Source: an uncultured Gammaproteobacteria bacterium (GTDB taxonomy: Bacteria; Pseudomonadota; Gammaproteobacteria; Pseudomonadales; Azotimanducaceae). Taken from it: a DNA stretch of 33,896 bases. Location of the stretch: assembly GCA_913051785.1 (NCBI GenBank), contig CAJXCK010000016.1, positions 1 to 33,896 of the forward strand, read 5' to 3'. Position numbers and translations under genes: made by a program. Each line of letters starts with the position of its first letter. The first letter of the stretch is position 1. Below are positions 23,355 to 32,862 of this stretch, in pieces. The notes beneath the pieces were generated by a model. It was given only the letters and a program-made list of their open reading frames with translations. It had not been told where the DNA came from and made no database searches.

Positions 23355-25430
23355 ATGTCGTTAACCTCAGAGTTAAAGCATGATATCCAGGTCGCATACA
23401 GTACTTGGCTGGGGAGACGCGGTTTTAAACCTCGTAGAGGTCAACGCGAAATGATTGCTTGCGTTGCTAAGACTGTTTTCCAATCAGAATCTAGAATCGC
23501 GATTATTGAGGCCGGCACCGGCACGGGTAAGACTGCGAGTTATTGCTTGGCCTCGATACCGATTGCCCTGAGCCAAGGAAAGAGATTAATTATTTCAACG
23601 GCGACGGTGGCGCTTCAGGAACAAATTCTGTTTCAGGATTTGCCGGATATAAAAGAAAATGCAGGATTGAATTTTTCATTTTCTATCGTGAAGGGTAGGG
23701 CGCGTTATCTTTGTCCAAAGAGATTGGATGACCAATTAAAATATCGATCAGCGGAATTGCCCTCGTTTGAAATCGAAAGCGATCAAAATAACTCCGCGTT
23801 ATATCAATCGATGCTTGATAGTTTCGCCCGCGGGGAATGGAGTGGCGAGCTTGACGATTGGGATGATGATTTGGATGCGGAAGCTTGGACTCCGGTAACA
23901 ATGGATCACCGAGGTTGCTTGAACAAGCGATGCAGCTTCATTTCCCAGTGTCCCTTTTTTATTTCTCGTGCCAGGCTAGATACTGTTGAGGTCCTGGTAA
24001 TAAACCACGATTTGTTGTTAGCTGATCTTGCGCTCGGTGGTGGGGCGGTTTTGCCGAACCTGTCTGAGAGTATTCTCATCGTTGATGAAGCTCATCATCT
24101 CCCCGCCAAAACTCGCAATCATTTTTCTGCTGGATGCCGACTTCGATCAACGAGTGTTTGGCTTCAAGAAATAAATCAGTTGCTTTCAAATTGCCTGACT
24201 CAGTTAGATCAATCTAAAGATCTTTTCAATGAGCAATTGGGTATAGATAGTGGAGTCAAGAGTTTGGTTCCTAAATTGGAGAAGATATCGGCGCTTGTTG
24301 GCGATTTAGAATTTAAACCTCAAGGCGACGGGGATAGCCAACTGCATCGATTTGTGGAAGGGCTAGTTCCCACCGATATCGGTTCTCTGATGCACTCGGC
24401 CTTGGCTGATTTTGCTTTGATTAAATCTAACTTAGGCCTGATTTACGAGAGGATTGATGAGATAGCACAGGGCAAAGCCAGCTGTCCGAAGCGTTTCGAG
24501 GCGGAGGATTGGCTATTACCTGTTGGCCAGCTTGAAAGACGTTTACAGGTTACAGAGCAGCTTTTCCAAGATTTTGCGACAGCGGAGACAGCGGAGTTAA
24601 AGAGCGCTAGATGGCTGAAGAAGAATGACTTTGACGTGGAGTTTTCGACAGCTCCGCTTCAGACTGGGGTGATTCTAGAGAAATTACTGTGGGATAAGAC
24701 ATTTTCTGCAATCTGCACTTCAGCGACGTTAACGTTTAACAAAGAATTCAAGAGGTTTCAGGAGAGTGTTGGGCTTCCCTTTTCAGGCTTTGCTCAATCG
24801 ATTCCGAGTCCCTTCGATTATTTTAATAATGCGGTTCTGAATATTCCGGCGATGAAGAGCGAGCCTTCTGATATCGATGCTCACACTGAGGAAATTATTA
24901 GATTACTCCCCAAAATACTCAAAGCAGAGCGCTCTGCGCTAGTCCTATTTACTTCTTGGAAGCAGTTGAATTCAGTTTTAAAAAATTTACCAGTTGATCT
25001 TGAAGAGACATTGCTTGTTCAGGGCAAACGCAGCAAAAGAGCTATAATGGAACAACATAAGAAAAAGATCGATCGAGGTGAGGCGTCTTATTTAATTGGT
25101 GTCGCTAGTTTTTCGGAAGGCATCGATCTGCCGGGAGCATACTGTGACCACGTCGTGATAGCCAAATTGCCTTTCAGTGTGCCAGATGACCCTGTCGCTC
25201 AGAGTGAAGCAGAGTGGTTTCAAAGTACTGGTAGAAATCCTTTTTCAGAACTCTCTGTTCCCGAAGCAACTCAAGGGTTGCTTCAGGCGTGTGGACGTTT
25301 ATTGAGGAATGAAAGCGATACAGGCCAGATCACAATTCTTGACCGAAGACTGGCAAGTCGTTCATATGGCAGGTACATGTTGGCATCTCTGCCGCCTTTT
25401 AAGATTTCTGTGGAAACTTACCCTGACTGA
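23355..25430 (+). CDS. dinG: DinG-family ATP-dependent DNA helicase with iron-sulfur cluster
   Basis: The 691-residue protein is an XPD/DinG-type superfamily 2 helicase. Walker A is EAGTGTGKT at residues 52-60 and the DEAH box is at 244-247. Cys120, Cys188, Cys193 and Cys199 reproduce the spacing of the four iron-sulfur ligands in Escherichia coli DinG. The C-terminal motif VI region is LLQACGRLLRNESDTG. It unwinds DNA 5' to 3' and helps resolve R-loops and replication-transcription conflicts. The ATG at 23355 has no clear ribosome site; the preceding stop is 36 bases away. The last 32 bases overlap the convergent M16 peptidase gene. I saw no LexA box in the short upstream gap. Confidence 0.9.
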   Translation: MSLTSELKHDIQVAYSTWLGRRGFKPRRGQREMIACVAKTVFQSESRIAIIEAGTGTGKTASYCLASIPIALSQGKRLIISTATVALQEQILFQDLPDIKENAGLNFSFSIVKGRARYLCPKRLDDQLKYRSAELPSFEIESDQNNSALYQSMLDSFARGEWSGELDDWDDDLDAEAWTPVTMDHRGCLNKRCSFISQCPFFISRARLDTVEVLVINHDLLLADLALGGGAVLPNLSESILIVDEAHHLPAKTRNHFSAGCRLRSTSVWLQEINQLLSNCLTQLDQSKDLFNEQLGIDSGVKSLVPKLEKISALVGDLEFKPQGDGDSQLHRFVEGLVPTDIGSLMHSALADFALIKSNLGLIYERIDEIAQGKASCPKRFEAEDWLLPVGQLERRLQVTEQLFQDFATAETAELKSARWLKKNDFDVEFSTAPLQTGVILEKLLWDKTFSAICTSATLTFNKEFKRFQESVGLPFSGFAQSIPSPFDYFNNAVLNIPAMKSEPSDIDAHTEEIIRLLPKILKAERSALVLFTSWKQLNSVLKNLPVDLEETLLVQGKRSKRAIMEQHKKKIDRGEASYLIGVASFSEGIDLPGAYCDHVVIAKLPFSVPDDPVAQSEAEWFQSTGRNPFSELSVPEATQGLLQACGRLLRNESDTGQITILDRRLASRSYGRYMLASLPPFKISVETYPD

Positions 25431-28188
25431 AAATTTTGATTCTCTGATCGCTCACGTCCGAAATAACTTTTTTCAGAAGACTTAAAACCTCTTTTTTGGA
25501 GATTTTCTTAACTTCTTTGGCTATGAGTGCCTGGCTGTCGAGGGAATAGTGTTCATCCTCAATATCAGCCCAGAATCTTTGGCTCCTCTCTTTCAGGTTC
25601 TTTTCGCGTTCAGTCAGCAAAATGATAAGTCCTTTTTTTTGTCGCTCGAATTCTGCTTCTGAATACTTTGGCCAGGTATCTGTGAATGACTTAAGGAACT
25701 CTTTTATCGACTTTTCGACATCATCGGCTCCAGAGACAGGACTCTGCACAAGGAAAACTAGCCCTGGTGTTTTTTTAAATCTCCTGCTGCCAGCGTTTAC
25801 GACATATCCCAGCTGTTGATTAGTTCGCAGCTCGGTAAAAAAAGGCGATCCTAATATTTGCCCCGTAAGGCTAGTGAGAGCACGGTCATAGAAAGTATTA
25901 CCTCCTCCTTGAACGTATAAAAGAAGTGATGAATCATTGTGTTCAATCTTCATTTTATGGTCATAGACCTTATCTATCTCCAGCAGATCGGGTGTAAAAC
26001 GGTTGACAGCCAAAAGGGGAAGAGTTTCTTCGATATAATTTTTAAATTTAGTTAAATCGATATCGGTCACGTTTCCATGGATCCCCGCTCTTATACTCAC
26101 GCCCGTTAACACTCTCTCTCGCCATTTAAGAAGAGCCGCCGCGTCTACATTGTCTGTATATGCCAGAAGTTTCTTGGGGTCATGCGTAGTAGAAATGAGT
26201 AACTCTTGCAGAGTATTGAGAGCCTGCTGATATGGCTTATTTAGAGCTAAGTTCGAGACATTTTTTGTGAAACTTTCTTTTTCTGTACTTAATTTAGCAT
26301 CCTCTATTTCAAGGCTTAAGAAACGCTGCAAAACCAGGCGAAATAGTTGAAGTTGTTTGTCCTCGAACCCCTCAATTAGGATCTGGATACCAGCATCGGT
26401 GGTTCTGAGATCGTAAGATAGGCCTGCGAGGTAAGCTGGGTATACTTCTTTTTTCAGTGAGTCTTTAACTAACCCAACATATAGATCAGCTATTACTTGA
26501 TCTTGAGGGGAGGCGACCCCTCCTTTGATTTGAATTTCCGCGGACATAACTGAACGAGGTGCCCCAAATTCAGAATCAGCGTCGTACCATATTTCTAGTT
26601 TGGCGTCGTTATGCCGCTTTTCCATAATCACTTGGTCTCTAGGCACCAGTGCCAGCTCTTCCGGAATGAAGGGATTAGTCTCCGGGAGAAGTGGTTCGAA
26701 ATCTTCTACTCGGCTGACAGTGATTTCTCCAAGCTCCAATTTATAAGGAACTTCAAACCACTGCTCCGTATCGGTTGTCTTTGCCGTCATTGAGTTAATT
26801 TCTATCAGCACATTTTTGTTGGTCAGGAGGTTTAGATAATCTTTAATCTTCTTCGGTTGAAATTCATTCATGAGGTAAGGCGCGACCAGTAAATCCTCAG
26901 CGATCGTTTCAGATAGTTTAGGCGCCAAGGAATAAACAACGCCCATGGGGGAGCCGGATTCAACGAATTGGAATTCTAGGTCTGCTAGGGAAGCTTGCTC
27001 ATCGTAAAGGGACTCTGAAAGTGGTTGCTCTCGCAAGAAATCGATGTACTGGAACACCGCTCCGATAATCTGGTCCACTCTTTTTGCCCCCTGATTTGTC
27101 ATCGAGATATTGATGACAATTAGACTTGTATTCTTATCGAAGGACTGGCTGCCCGCCCCAAGTGATTCTATCCAGTCTTTTTCGTTTAGATACGCGTGCA
27201 GGCTCCCAGGGCCCTCATGGCCCAGGATGTTCGTAATATAACGGTCCGGCTTGGATTGGTAATGCTCTGTAAGACTTGGCACTGGGAAGGTTAGAGAGAG
27301 CTGATTGACGTCTTTAATCGATTTGGAGATCAACGTGGCGGGCAGCTGATCACTAGTGAACAAAGGCTCTTTTGGATAAATACCACCCGCGTTTATATTT
27401 CGTATTTGTCCAAACAAACTTTTTACGAGTTTCTCGCCCGAATCAAGATCCAGGTTGGAATATACGACTAGACTCATCTGATCCGCTGAATAATGAGTGT
27501 GGAAAAAATCGACTAAGGCTTCGTGGATTCCGTCCCCGAGAGTTTCTAGAGATCCAATTGAGAATCTGCTCCCGGGATGTGCGGGGTTCATTGCAATTTT
27601 GCTAACCATATATCCTCGCCATCCGTCGTCCTTGTACTGCATTTGGTATTCGGAATGGACAGCATTTTTTTCCCTATTTACATAGCCTTCAGCAAAAAGA
27701 GGGTCAATGAAAAAGTGTGCGAATCTCGATAAACCCTCGCCGATCTCAACAGAAGAGATATCAAAAAAATAATTTGTGTGGTCATTAGCCGTATAAGCGT
27801 TAGCGGACCCTCCATTTGATGAGATAAAATTCTGAAAGCTATCAACTTCCGGATAAGTCTTAGTCCCGATGAACAGCATATGTTCGAGAAAATGAGCAAG
27901 TCCGGGAAATTCGTCTGGTTCGTGAAAGCTTCCCCTGCTGACCGAGAGCGAAGCAGCTGATTTTTCGGAATCTTGATCATATATGAGCACAACTTTTAGC
28001 TTATTTGGCAGTTCCAAATATCGGTATTGGTTTGTGTCATTGGGGCTCTTTCGTATTTGTCCTGGAACGATGCCCAGCTCTTCAATTGCCAAACTGCCGC
28101 GCTCAGTGTCCTTCGAGCAACTGGAGGCATGGGCGACTAAAAGTAGTATGCATATAAATGAAAAGGGACTCGGAAGTTTCGACAACAT
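25399..28188 (-). CDS. M16 (pitrilysin/insulinase) family metallopeptidase, predicted lipoprotein
   Basis: A 929-residue protein of pitrilysin (protease III) size. The N-terminus is a signal sequence with a hydrophobic stretch at residues 11-19 and a plausible lipobox (ASSC) at Cys24, so it is probably membrane-anchored in the periplasm. The inverted zinc motif His99-x-x-Glu102-His103 (HFLEH) is intact. The downstream glutamate is in NAVHSEYQMQY, and the Arg/Tyr-containing QLGYVVNAGSRR of the C-terminal half is present. It should degrade peptides of moderate size in the periplasm. An 11-base palindrome (GAGAG-A-CTCTC) directly upstream of the ATG includes its purine-rich ribosome site. It converges with dinG and diverges from the glycerate kinase gene. 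Confidence 0.9.
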   Translation of the reverse strand: MLSKLPSPFSFICILLLVAHASSCSKDTERGSLAIEELGIVPGQIRKSPNDTNQYRYLELPNKLKVVLIYDQDSEKSAASLSVSRGSFHEPDEFPGLAHFLEHMLFIGTKTYPEVDSFQNFISSNGGSANAYTANDHTNYFFDISSVEIGEGLSRFAHFFIDPLFAEGYVNREKNAVHSEYQMQYKDDGWRGYMVSKIAMNPAHPGSRFSIGSLETLGDGIHEALVDFFHTHYSADQMSLVVYSNLDLDSGEKLVKSLFGQIRNINAGGIYPKEPLFTSDQLPATLISKSIKDVNQLSLTFPVPSLTEHYQSKPDRYITNILGHEGPGSLHAYLNEKDWIESLGAGSQSFDKNTSLIVINISMTNQGAKRVDQIIGAVFQYIDFLREQPLSESLYDEQASLADLEFQFVESGSPMGVVYSLAPKLSETIAEDLLVAPYLMNEFQPKKIKDYLNLLTNKNVLIEINSMTAKTTDTEQWFEVPYKLELGEITVSRVEDFEPLLPETNPFIPEELALVPRDQVIMEKRHNDAKLEIWYDADSEFGAPRSVMSAEIQIKGGVASPQDQVIADLYVGLVKDSLKKEVYPAYLAGLSYDLRTTDAGIQILIEGFEDKQLQLFRLVLQRFLSLEIEDAKLSTEKESFTKNVSNLALNKPYQQALNTLQELLISTTHDPKKLLAYTDNVDAAALLKWRERVLTGVSIRAGIHGNVTDIDLTKFKNYIEETLPLLAVNRFTPDLLEIDKVYDHKMKIEHNDSSLLLYVQGGGNTFYDRALTSLTGQILGSPFFTELRTNQQLGYVVNAGSRRFKKTPGLVFLVQSPVSGADDVEKSIKEFLKSFTDTWPKYSEAEFERQKKGLIILLTEREKNLKERSQRFWADIEDEHYSLDSQALIAKEVKKISKKEVLSLLKKVISDVSDQRIKIFSQGKFPQKS

Positions 28189-28221
28189 GAGAGACTCTCT
28201 AAAACAAATTTACGTTGGGGG

Positions 28222-28240
28222 TAGAATATATCCCGCGGAG
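28222..28240 (+). promoter_or_regulatory. candidate -10 box and ribosome site for the glycerate kinase
   Basis: TAGAAT at 28222-28227 is close to a -10 consensus, in a 60-base divergent gap where a promoter is needed. GGAG at 28237-28240 lies eight bases before the ATG at 28249. No good -35 is visible, so the promoter part is tentative. Confidence 0.3.
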
Positions 28241-28248
28241 TGTAAGTT

Positions 28249-29127
28249 ATGAAAAAAAACCTATTAGTTGCCAAAGTTAAGAAAATTGATCTGTTAGCAA
28301 AAAGCTTAACAGATGAAACTCTTACACTGGCGAACTCGGTGCCTAGCGATGCAGGATCTGACTGGAGGACACTCTCTATACTTCTCGCGCCACTCCTGAG
28401 TTCCGATAAAATAAAAATTATCGGCATAACGGGTAGTCAGGGCTCTGGAAAGACTACCTTTGCTCAGTCTCTGACAACTTCTCTCAGTTCACGACAACCA
28501 TCAACGGTCAGCTTATCTCTAGACGATTTCTACTTGAGCAAAACTGCGAGAGAAGAGCTTGCAGAATCAGTTCACCCTTTGTTGGTGACGCGCGGTGTAC
28601 CTGGTACTCACGAAACTGATTTACTAGAAAAGGTCCTCAATCAAGTTGCTTCAGGAGATAAGCTAAAGAAAATATCTGTTCCTACCTTTGACAAAGCTCG
28701 TGATGATAGAGGGCCGAACAAGAGCGCTTACGTTGGTAAGCTGGTTCTAGAAGGATGGTGCTTAGGCGCTGTTGCCCAATCAGGTCAGGATTTGCGCGAG
28801 CCTGTTAACGACCTCGAGAGGGAGGAGGATAGTAGTGGTAAGTGGCGATCTTGGGTTAATAGTCAATTGCATTCTAGATATCATCGACTTTGGCAAAGAG
28901 TTGATTTTTGGATCCGGCTGATACCACCCAGCTTTACCAGTGTTTTTGAATGGAGGAAACAGCAGGAGGAACAACTCGATATCGGAAAGAGGATGTCTGA
29001 CACAGATCTAAAAAGATTTATTCAGCATTATGAACGTCTCACACGCTGGCAATGGGAAAGCGAGAGACTCCTACCCGGCCTTGAAATCCATCTCGATGCA
29101 AACCATCGTGTGAGCGACGTGAGATAA
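28249..29127 (+). CDS. D-glycerate 3-kinase-like P-loop kinase (GLYK type, COG4240)
   Basis: A 292-residue kinase with a P-loop GSQGSGKT at residues 62-69. It has the family-specific SLDDFYLSKTAREELA and HPLLVTRGVPGTHE stretches that distinguish plant/yeast-type D-glycerate 3-kinases from phosphoribulokinase and uridine kinase. The protein ends with the conserved ERLTRWQWE segment. It should phosphorylate D-glycerate to 3-phosphoglycerate with ATP. The ATG at 28249 has GGAG eight bases upstream. It diverges from the M16 gene and converges on the DUF349 gene with a 54-base gap. D-glycerate is a product of the glucosylglycerate phosphorylase encoded in the same window, a plausible functional link across 17 kb. 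Confidence 0.85.
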   Translation: MKKNLLVAKVKKIDLLAKSLTDETLTLANSVPSDAGSDWRTLSILLAPLLSSDKIKIIGITGSQGSGKTTFAQSLTTSLSSRQPSTVSLSLDDFYLSKTAREELAESVHPLLVTRGVPGTHETDLLEKVLNQVASGDKLKKISVPTFDKARDDRGPNKSAYVGKLVLEGWCLGAVAQSGQDLREPVNDLEREEDSSGKWRSWVNSQLHSRYHRLWQRVDFWIRLIPPSFTSVFEWRKQQEEQLDIGKRMSDTDLKRFIQHYERLTRWQWESERLLPGLEIHLDANHRVSDVR

Positions 29128-29181
29128 AAGGTGCTCGTTGAGCTCTTTAAGAGTCTGCCGAGGAAACGCTCGCGAACGACT

Positions 29182-31938
29182 CTAGGAATCTGTCCTAACG
29201 TTCAATGCCTTAAAGAATCTCTCGCGTAGAGGATCATCCGTTTTTGATTTGGGCCCGATACAACACCATCGTTTCAGTAATTCGTCGTTTGAGATATCTC
29301 GGGATGGTTTTATACCTCTATTGATAAGCGCTAGCTGTGTCTTGATCCGCTCTTCTCTGTCTATCTCCGGGCTGGCTACGGCTGCGACGATTTCCGCCTC
29401 AAGAGTGAGAGTTAAAGACGACTCAGCAGAACCTGAGCCAGATAGCCGTTGGCTAAAGAAACTACCGGGTGGTTGGGGTGGTTCTCCACCCTCTTGCTCG
29501 AAACGACTGACCGTCAAATCCCAAGTTTTTAGGTCCTCTAACTCCTGACGCTTCTTCTCTAGTTTTGATCTCACCTCCAGTTGGCCTAGAGCACTCTTAA
29601 CTTTTTCGATTTTGTTCAACAAGCTCTCACCATGGGGATTAGAGTCCATCTCAAGTTGAACGTCTTTAAGCAGTTTGCGACCGTCCTGTAGATTGTCTTC
29701 GCGGATTAAATCCGAGACCTGAGTTAGTTTTGCCTCTAACTCCTTGTTCTTCTCCTGCAGAAGCGCGCGTTCCTCGCTTTGAGCAAGGCGTCTTTGATTG
29801 AAGATTTGATCACAAATATCTTTGAACTTTTTCCATAAAATTTGTTCGATTTTTTGGTGTGTCCTATCTATCTTTCGCCACTCTTCTTGAATTCTCTTAA
29901 TTTTCTCTATCACCTGAGGGGTAGGTTCTTCTTGGCACAAAGAATGTGCTGTCTCAATCAGGCTCTCTTTCTTTGATTGATTTTCGTTCTTTTTTTCTTT
30001 GATCAACCCATAGAGATTTTTTTGAGATTTTTCAAATTGCGTCTTTCGTTTTTTAAGTCCCTCGTTTTGAGATGGGAAAGTTTCGTTCCATTCGGAACGA
30101 GCTTTTATCAAGACATCCTCCAGTATTTTTGTTGGCTTTGATCTGAGATTCTGTTGGTCTAAGAAAGCCGTCATTTGTTCAAGGATGGTCTTTTGTTTTT
30201 CCGTATTCCTTTTTTTGAGCATGTCCTGCTCTGCGTAGTGGGACTCGCAAATCGAAAACGCGCTTTCTGCGGCAGCATCGAAATCTTCTTGAGAAGAATC
30301 TTTATGATGAGAACCTTTCTGCAGATTGTTCCAAGAGGCTCTCAGGGATTTTATTCTTTCTAACTGGCTTTCCGCATCTAGAGGGTTGCGGGAAAGCTCC
30401 TTCATTTGCTGAAGCAGCAATTCTTTTTTAGGTGAGTCAGCAAATGACTTCCAGTTATTCAATTTTTGTAGGTCCCTGTTAATTTCCCCTATTTTTTTGT
30501 TAGCAGTCGATCCCGATATTGATCTGTACTTTTTCGCTCTAGCGGCCATCTTTGTTGCTTCGATGCTTCTGCCATTTTCGATGAGCTCACGGCTAGTTCG
30601 GATTATTTGATCTAAATTCTCTCTCTCCGAAGCAATTCTGCTTTGCGCTTTTTTTAAGTCGCTTTCTAGTTTCTCCCTTGATCTGACGAGTTCCTTGATC
30701 TGATCCAATTCGTCAGCTTTTGAATCGTCTTCGCGTGACATTTTCAGGAGCTTTCGACTTAACCCAAGCCATTCTTTAGAGCTTTGAGTGAATATTTGTA
30801 CTTCATCAATCGGCATCGACTCCAGTTCTGTCTTATCAGCATTTGGAATCGATCCCATCAGGTCAAACAGTTCATTTTGGTGGATGCTTAACCATAGGAA
30901 CGAATGAACAGTTTTTTGTAAAGATTTAAACTCGTTCGAGGTTTTCTCCTCAGCTTCGTATTTCTCTAGCGCGGCGCTCCATAATTGTCGGGCCTTGTGT
31001 TCCATCTTGCGTAAGTTTTCTGGATTGCTGTGGCTCTCTGCCGTTAAATCTCTCAGAAGAACGATAGCCTCTTCAAAAGGATCGACCTCAGGCGCATCGA
31101 GATGGTTCTCGCTCAAAATGTCGATTGGGAGTTCTTTGTATTGTTCTTTGGGTAACGTTTTAAGAAGTTGAGACTGCAACGCTTGGATCTCATCCCACAC
31201 AAAAAGCCCTTTCCGGCGGAGTTCTTCTATCCTGTTGAATTCGAGCTTGGCTCGGTGAAAGGTTTGCCTAGTTTTCGCGAAGATTGAGACCGCCTTGTCG
31301 TGGCTGCTCGTTATTTTGTTCCATTCTTCCTCTTTCTCACTTAAGGATTTCCTGAGGGACCTGATTTCTTCTAACGTGCTCCTGGCGAATTTGTAACAGG
31401 CTTTGTCCTTTTGCCTTGCTGTTTTTTCTAGAAGACTCAACCCCTGTTCTGTCTTAAATATCTGGTTTTTTTGAAGAGATTCCCGTAGTTCTGGATTGGC
31501 TTTAATAATCAAATCGCACATCGTGGCCGCGGTTGTGATGTAGGGGACAAGTTTAGGTAACTCGTCTCGACTTGTGCTCAGAATCTTTCTCTGCAGCACT
31601 TTGGGATGGATTCTAATCAGACCAGATATTTGATCTAGTGGATCCCTCGCGAGATTGTCGGCGGCGAAGTCCGCCAAGTGGTCTTTTTCGAGAAGATCAA
31701 CGAGGAAATCTTTATCCTTGATGCTTTTGATAGCTAATTCGGCGCACCTTTTGCTCACGTTACTTTTAACTATGTCTTTTAATTTGTCTTCGATCTCGTC
31801 ATTGATTGCGTTTGGGTGCTCGTTAGAAACCTTGAGATTTTCAAGCAGTACTACTCGCTCTTTGACGGGGGCGTCATCAAATCTTTTGATCCAATTCGCG
31901 GTTTTGCGCTTATTGTTGTTGAGAAAGTCTTTCAGCAT
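29182..31938 (-). CDS. large DUF349 coiled-coil protein
   Basis: The 918-residue product is rich in Lys, Glu and Leu, with long predicted coiled coils and no signal peptide or membrane segment. Repeated units with a conserved Trp (for example RASWNNL, RSEWNET, QEEWRKID) and the LWKKFKDICDQIFNQRR segment identify the DUF349 family. The N-terminal 200 residues form a helical, HEAT-like region. Family members are cytoplasmic proteins of unknown biochemical function. It lies 11 bases downstream of the enoyl-CoA hydratase gene and is probably cotranscribed with it. No ribosome site is seen before ATG 31938, so translation may depend on coupling to the upstream gene. Confidence 0.8.
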   Translation of the reverse strand: MLKDFLNNNKRKTANWIKRFDDAPVKERVVLLENLKVSNEHPNAINDEIEDKLKDIVKSNVSKRCAELAIKSIKDKDFLVDLLEKDHLADFAADNLARDPLDQISGLIRIHPKVLQRKILSTSRDELPKLVPYITTAATMCDLIIKANPELRESLQKNQIFKTEQGLSLLEKTARQKDKACYKFARSTLEEIRSLRKSLSEKEEEWNKITSSHDKAVSIFAKTRQTFHRAKLEFNRIEELRRKGLFVWDEIQALQSQLLKTLPKEQYKELPIDILSENHLDAPEVDPFEEAIVLLRDLTAESHSNPENLRKMEHKARQLWSAALEKYEAEEKTSNEFKSLQKTVHSFLWLSIHQNELFDLMGSIPNADKTELESMPIDEVQIFTQSSKEWLGLSRKLLKMSREDDSKADELDQIKELVRSREKLESDLKKAQSRIASERENLDQIIRTSRELIENGRSIEATKMAARAKKYRSISGSTANKKIGEINRDLQKLNNWKSFADSPKKELLLQQMKELSRNPLDAESQLERIKSLRASWNNLQKGSHHKDSSQEDFDAAAESAFSICESHYAEQDMLKKRNTEKQKTILEQMTAFLDQQNLRSKPTKILEDVLIKARSEWNETFPSQNEGLKKRKTQFEKSQKNLYGLIKEKKNENQSKKESLIETAHSLCQEEPTPQVIEKIKRIQEEWRKIDRTHQKIEQILWKKFKDICDQIFNQRRLAQSEERALLQEKNKELEAKLTQVSDLIREDNLQDGRKLLKDVQLEMDSNPHGESLLNKIEKVKSALGQLEVRSKLEKKRQELEDLKTWDLTVSRFEQEGGEPPQPPGSFFSQRLSGSGSAESSLTLTLEAEIVAAVASPEIDREERIKTQLALINRGIKPSRDISNDELLKRWCCIGPKSKTDDPLRERFFKALNVRTDS

Positions 31939-31949
31939 AGATGGTCAAT

Positions 31950-32807
31950 CTAAGAAAATTCGCGTTCTTTCCACCAGGGGAAAAATTCTGGCATGTCTTG
32001 AGACACCTTGCCGGGATAATTTGCGCTTCTCTTCTCTAGAAAAGATTCTACGCCCTCTCTTGAATCCGCTGAACGGCCGCGGTGATAGACCCCTCGAGAG
32101 TCTATTTTATGGGCTTCCATAGGGTGGTCTGCTCCAAGCATCTTCCACATCATATGTCGCACTAAAGCGACCGATACCGGTGCCGTATTGTCCCTTACCT
32201 CTTCAGCAATTGCTCTGGCCTCTTTAAGGAGATCCTCTTCTTTATGGATACTCCTTAGTAAACCGCCCGATAGTGCTTCCTCGGCTGGAAAAACTTTCCC
32301 CGAGTAGCACCACTCTAGCGCTTTGCTGATTCCAACGGCTCTTGGCAAGAAATAACTGGAGCAAGCCTCAGGGACTATACCTCGGCGAGCAAAAACAAAA
32401 CCAAATTTGGCTTCAGGTGACGCGATTCTAATATCCATCGCCAGGGTCATCGTGACGCCAACTCCAACTGCAGCGCCATTAATTGCGGCTATAACTGGTT
32501 TGTTTAGCTCGAATAACCGAAGAGTCAACCGTCCGCCACCGTCAGGATTAACGCCATCTTGTCTATCGTTTCTGGCATCGTTGTTGAAAGTGTTGCCACC
32601 CTGAGAGAGGTCAGCTCCAGCACAGTAGGCTCGTCCGGCGCCAGTGAAAATGATCGCTTTAACCTCATCGTCCTCATCGGCTTTATCGCAGGCGTCCAAT
32701 AACTCTTCTAGCATATCGTTATTAAAAGCATTCAGTTTCTCTGGTCTGTTCAATGTAATCGTTAGGATGTTTTCCTCTATTTCATATTTGATAGTTTGGT
32801 AGTCCAT
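31950..32807 (-). CDS. enoyl-CoA hydratase/isomerase family (crotonase) protein
   Basis: From ATG 32807 the protein has 285 residues. The crotonase fold is shown by LNRPEKLNAFNNDM near residue 19, the oxyanion-hole AGADLS at 63-68, and AINGAAVGVGVTMTLAMDIRIAS at 108-130. Glu147 in GIVPEACSS lies near a catalytic glutamate position. Substrate is an unsaturated acyl-CoA; hydratase and isomerase activity cannot be separated from sequence. A start at 32852 is possible but adds 15 unfamiliar residues and would run into the inverted repeat at 32835-32862, so 32807 is preferred. It precedes the DUF349 gene and diverges from an acyl-CoA dehydrogenase-like gene. Confidence 0.88.
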   Translation of the reverse strand: MDYQTIKYEIEENILTITLNRPEKLNAFNNDMLEELLDACDKADEDDEVKAIIFTGAGRAYCAGADLSQGGNTFNNDARNDRQDGVNPDGGGRLTLRLFELNKPVIAAINGAAVGVGVTMTLAMDIRIASPEAKFGFVFARRGIVPEACSSYFLPRAVGISKALEWCYSGKVFPAEEALSGGLLRSIHKEEDLLKEARAIAEEVRDNTAPVSVALVRHMMWKMLGADHPMEAHKIDSRGVYHRGRSADSREGVESFLEKRSANYPGKVSQDMPEFFPWWKEREFS

Positions 32808-32834
32808 ATTTCCGTTTACCCTATATACAACTTT

Positions 32835-32862
32835 CGTTAAGTTTAGGCCCACTGACTTAACG
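32835..32862. promoter_or_regulatory. seven-base inverted repeat in the divergent enoyl-CoA hydratase / acyl-CoA dehydrogenase-like promoter region
   Basis: CGTTAAG and CTTAACG are perfect inverted arms separated by 14 bases, so arm centres are 21 bases apart, two helical turns. The pair lies midway between two divergent fatty-acid-type genes and beside TATATA on one side and TTTAAATT on the other. This fits a dimeric repressor site, but no regulator gene is visible in the window. Confidence 0.4.

Noticed and set aside
31655-32122. 155-codon plus-strand frame spanning the DUF349 / crotonase junction
   Set aside because: It is antisense to two supported genes, has no ribosome site and is Ser/Leu-rich with no family resemblance.
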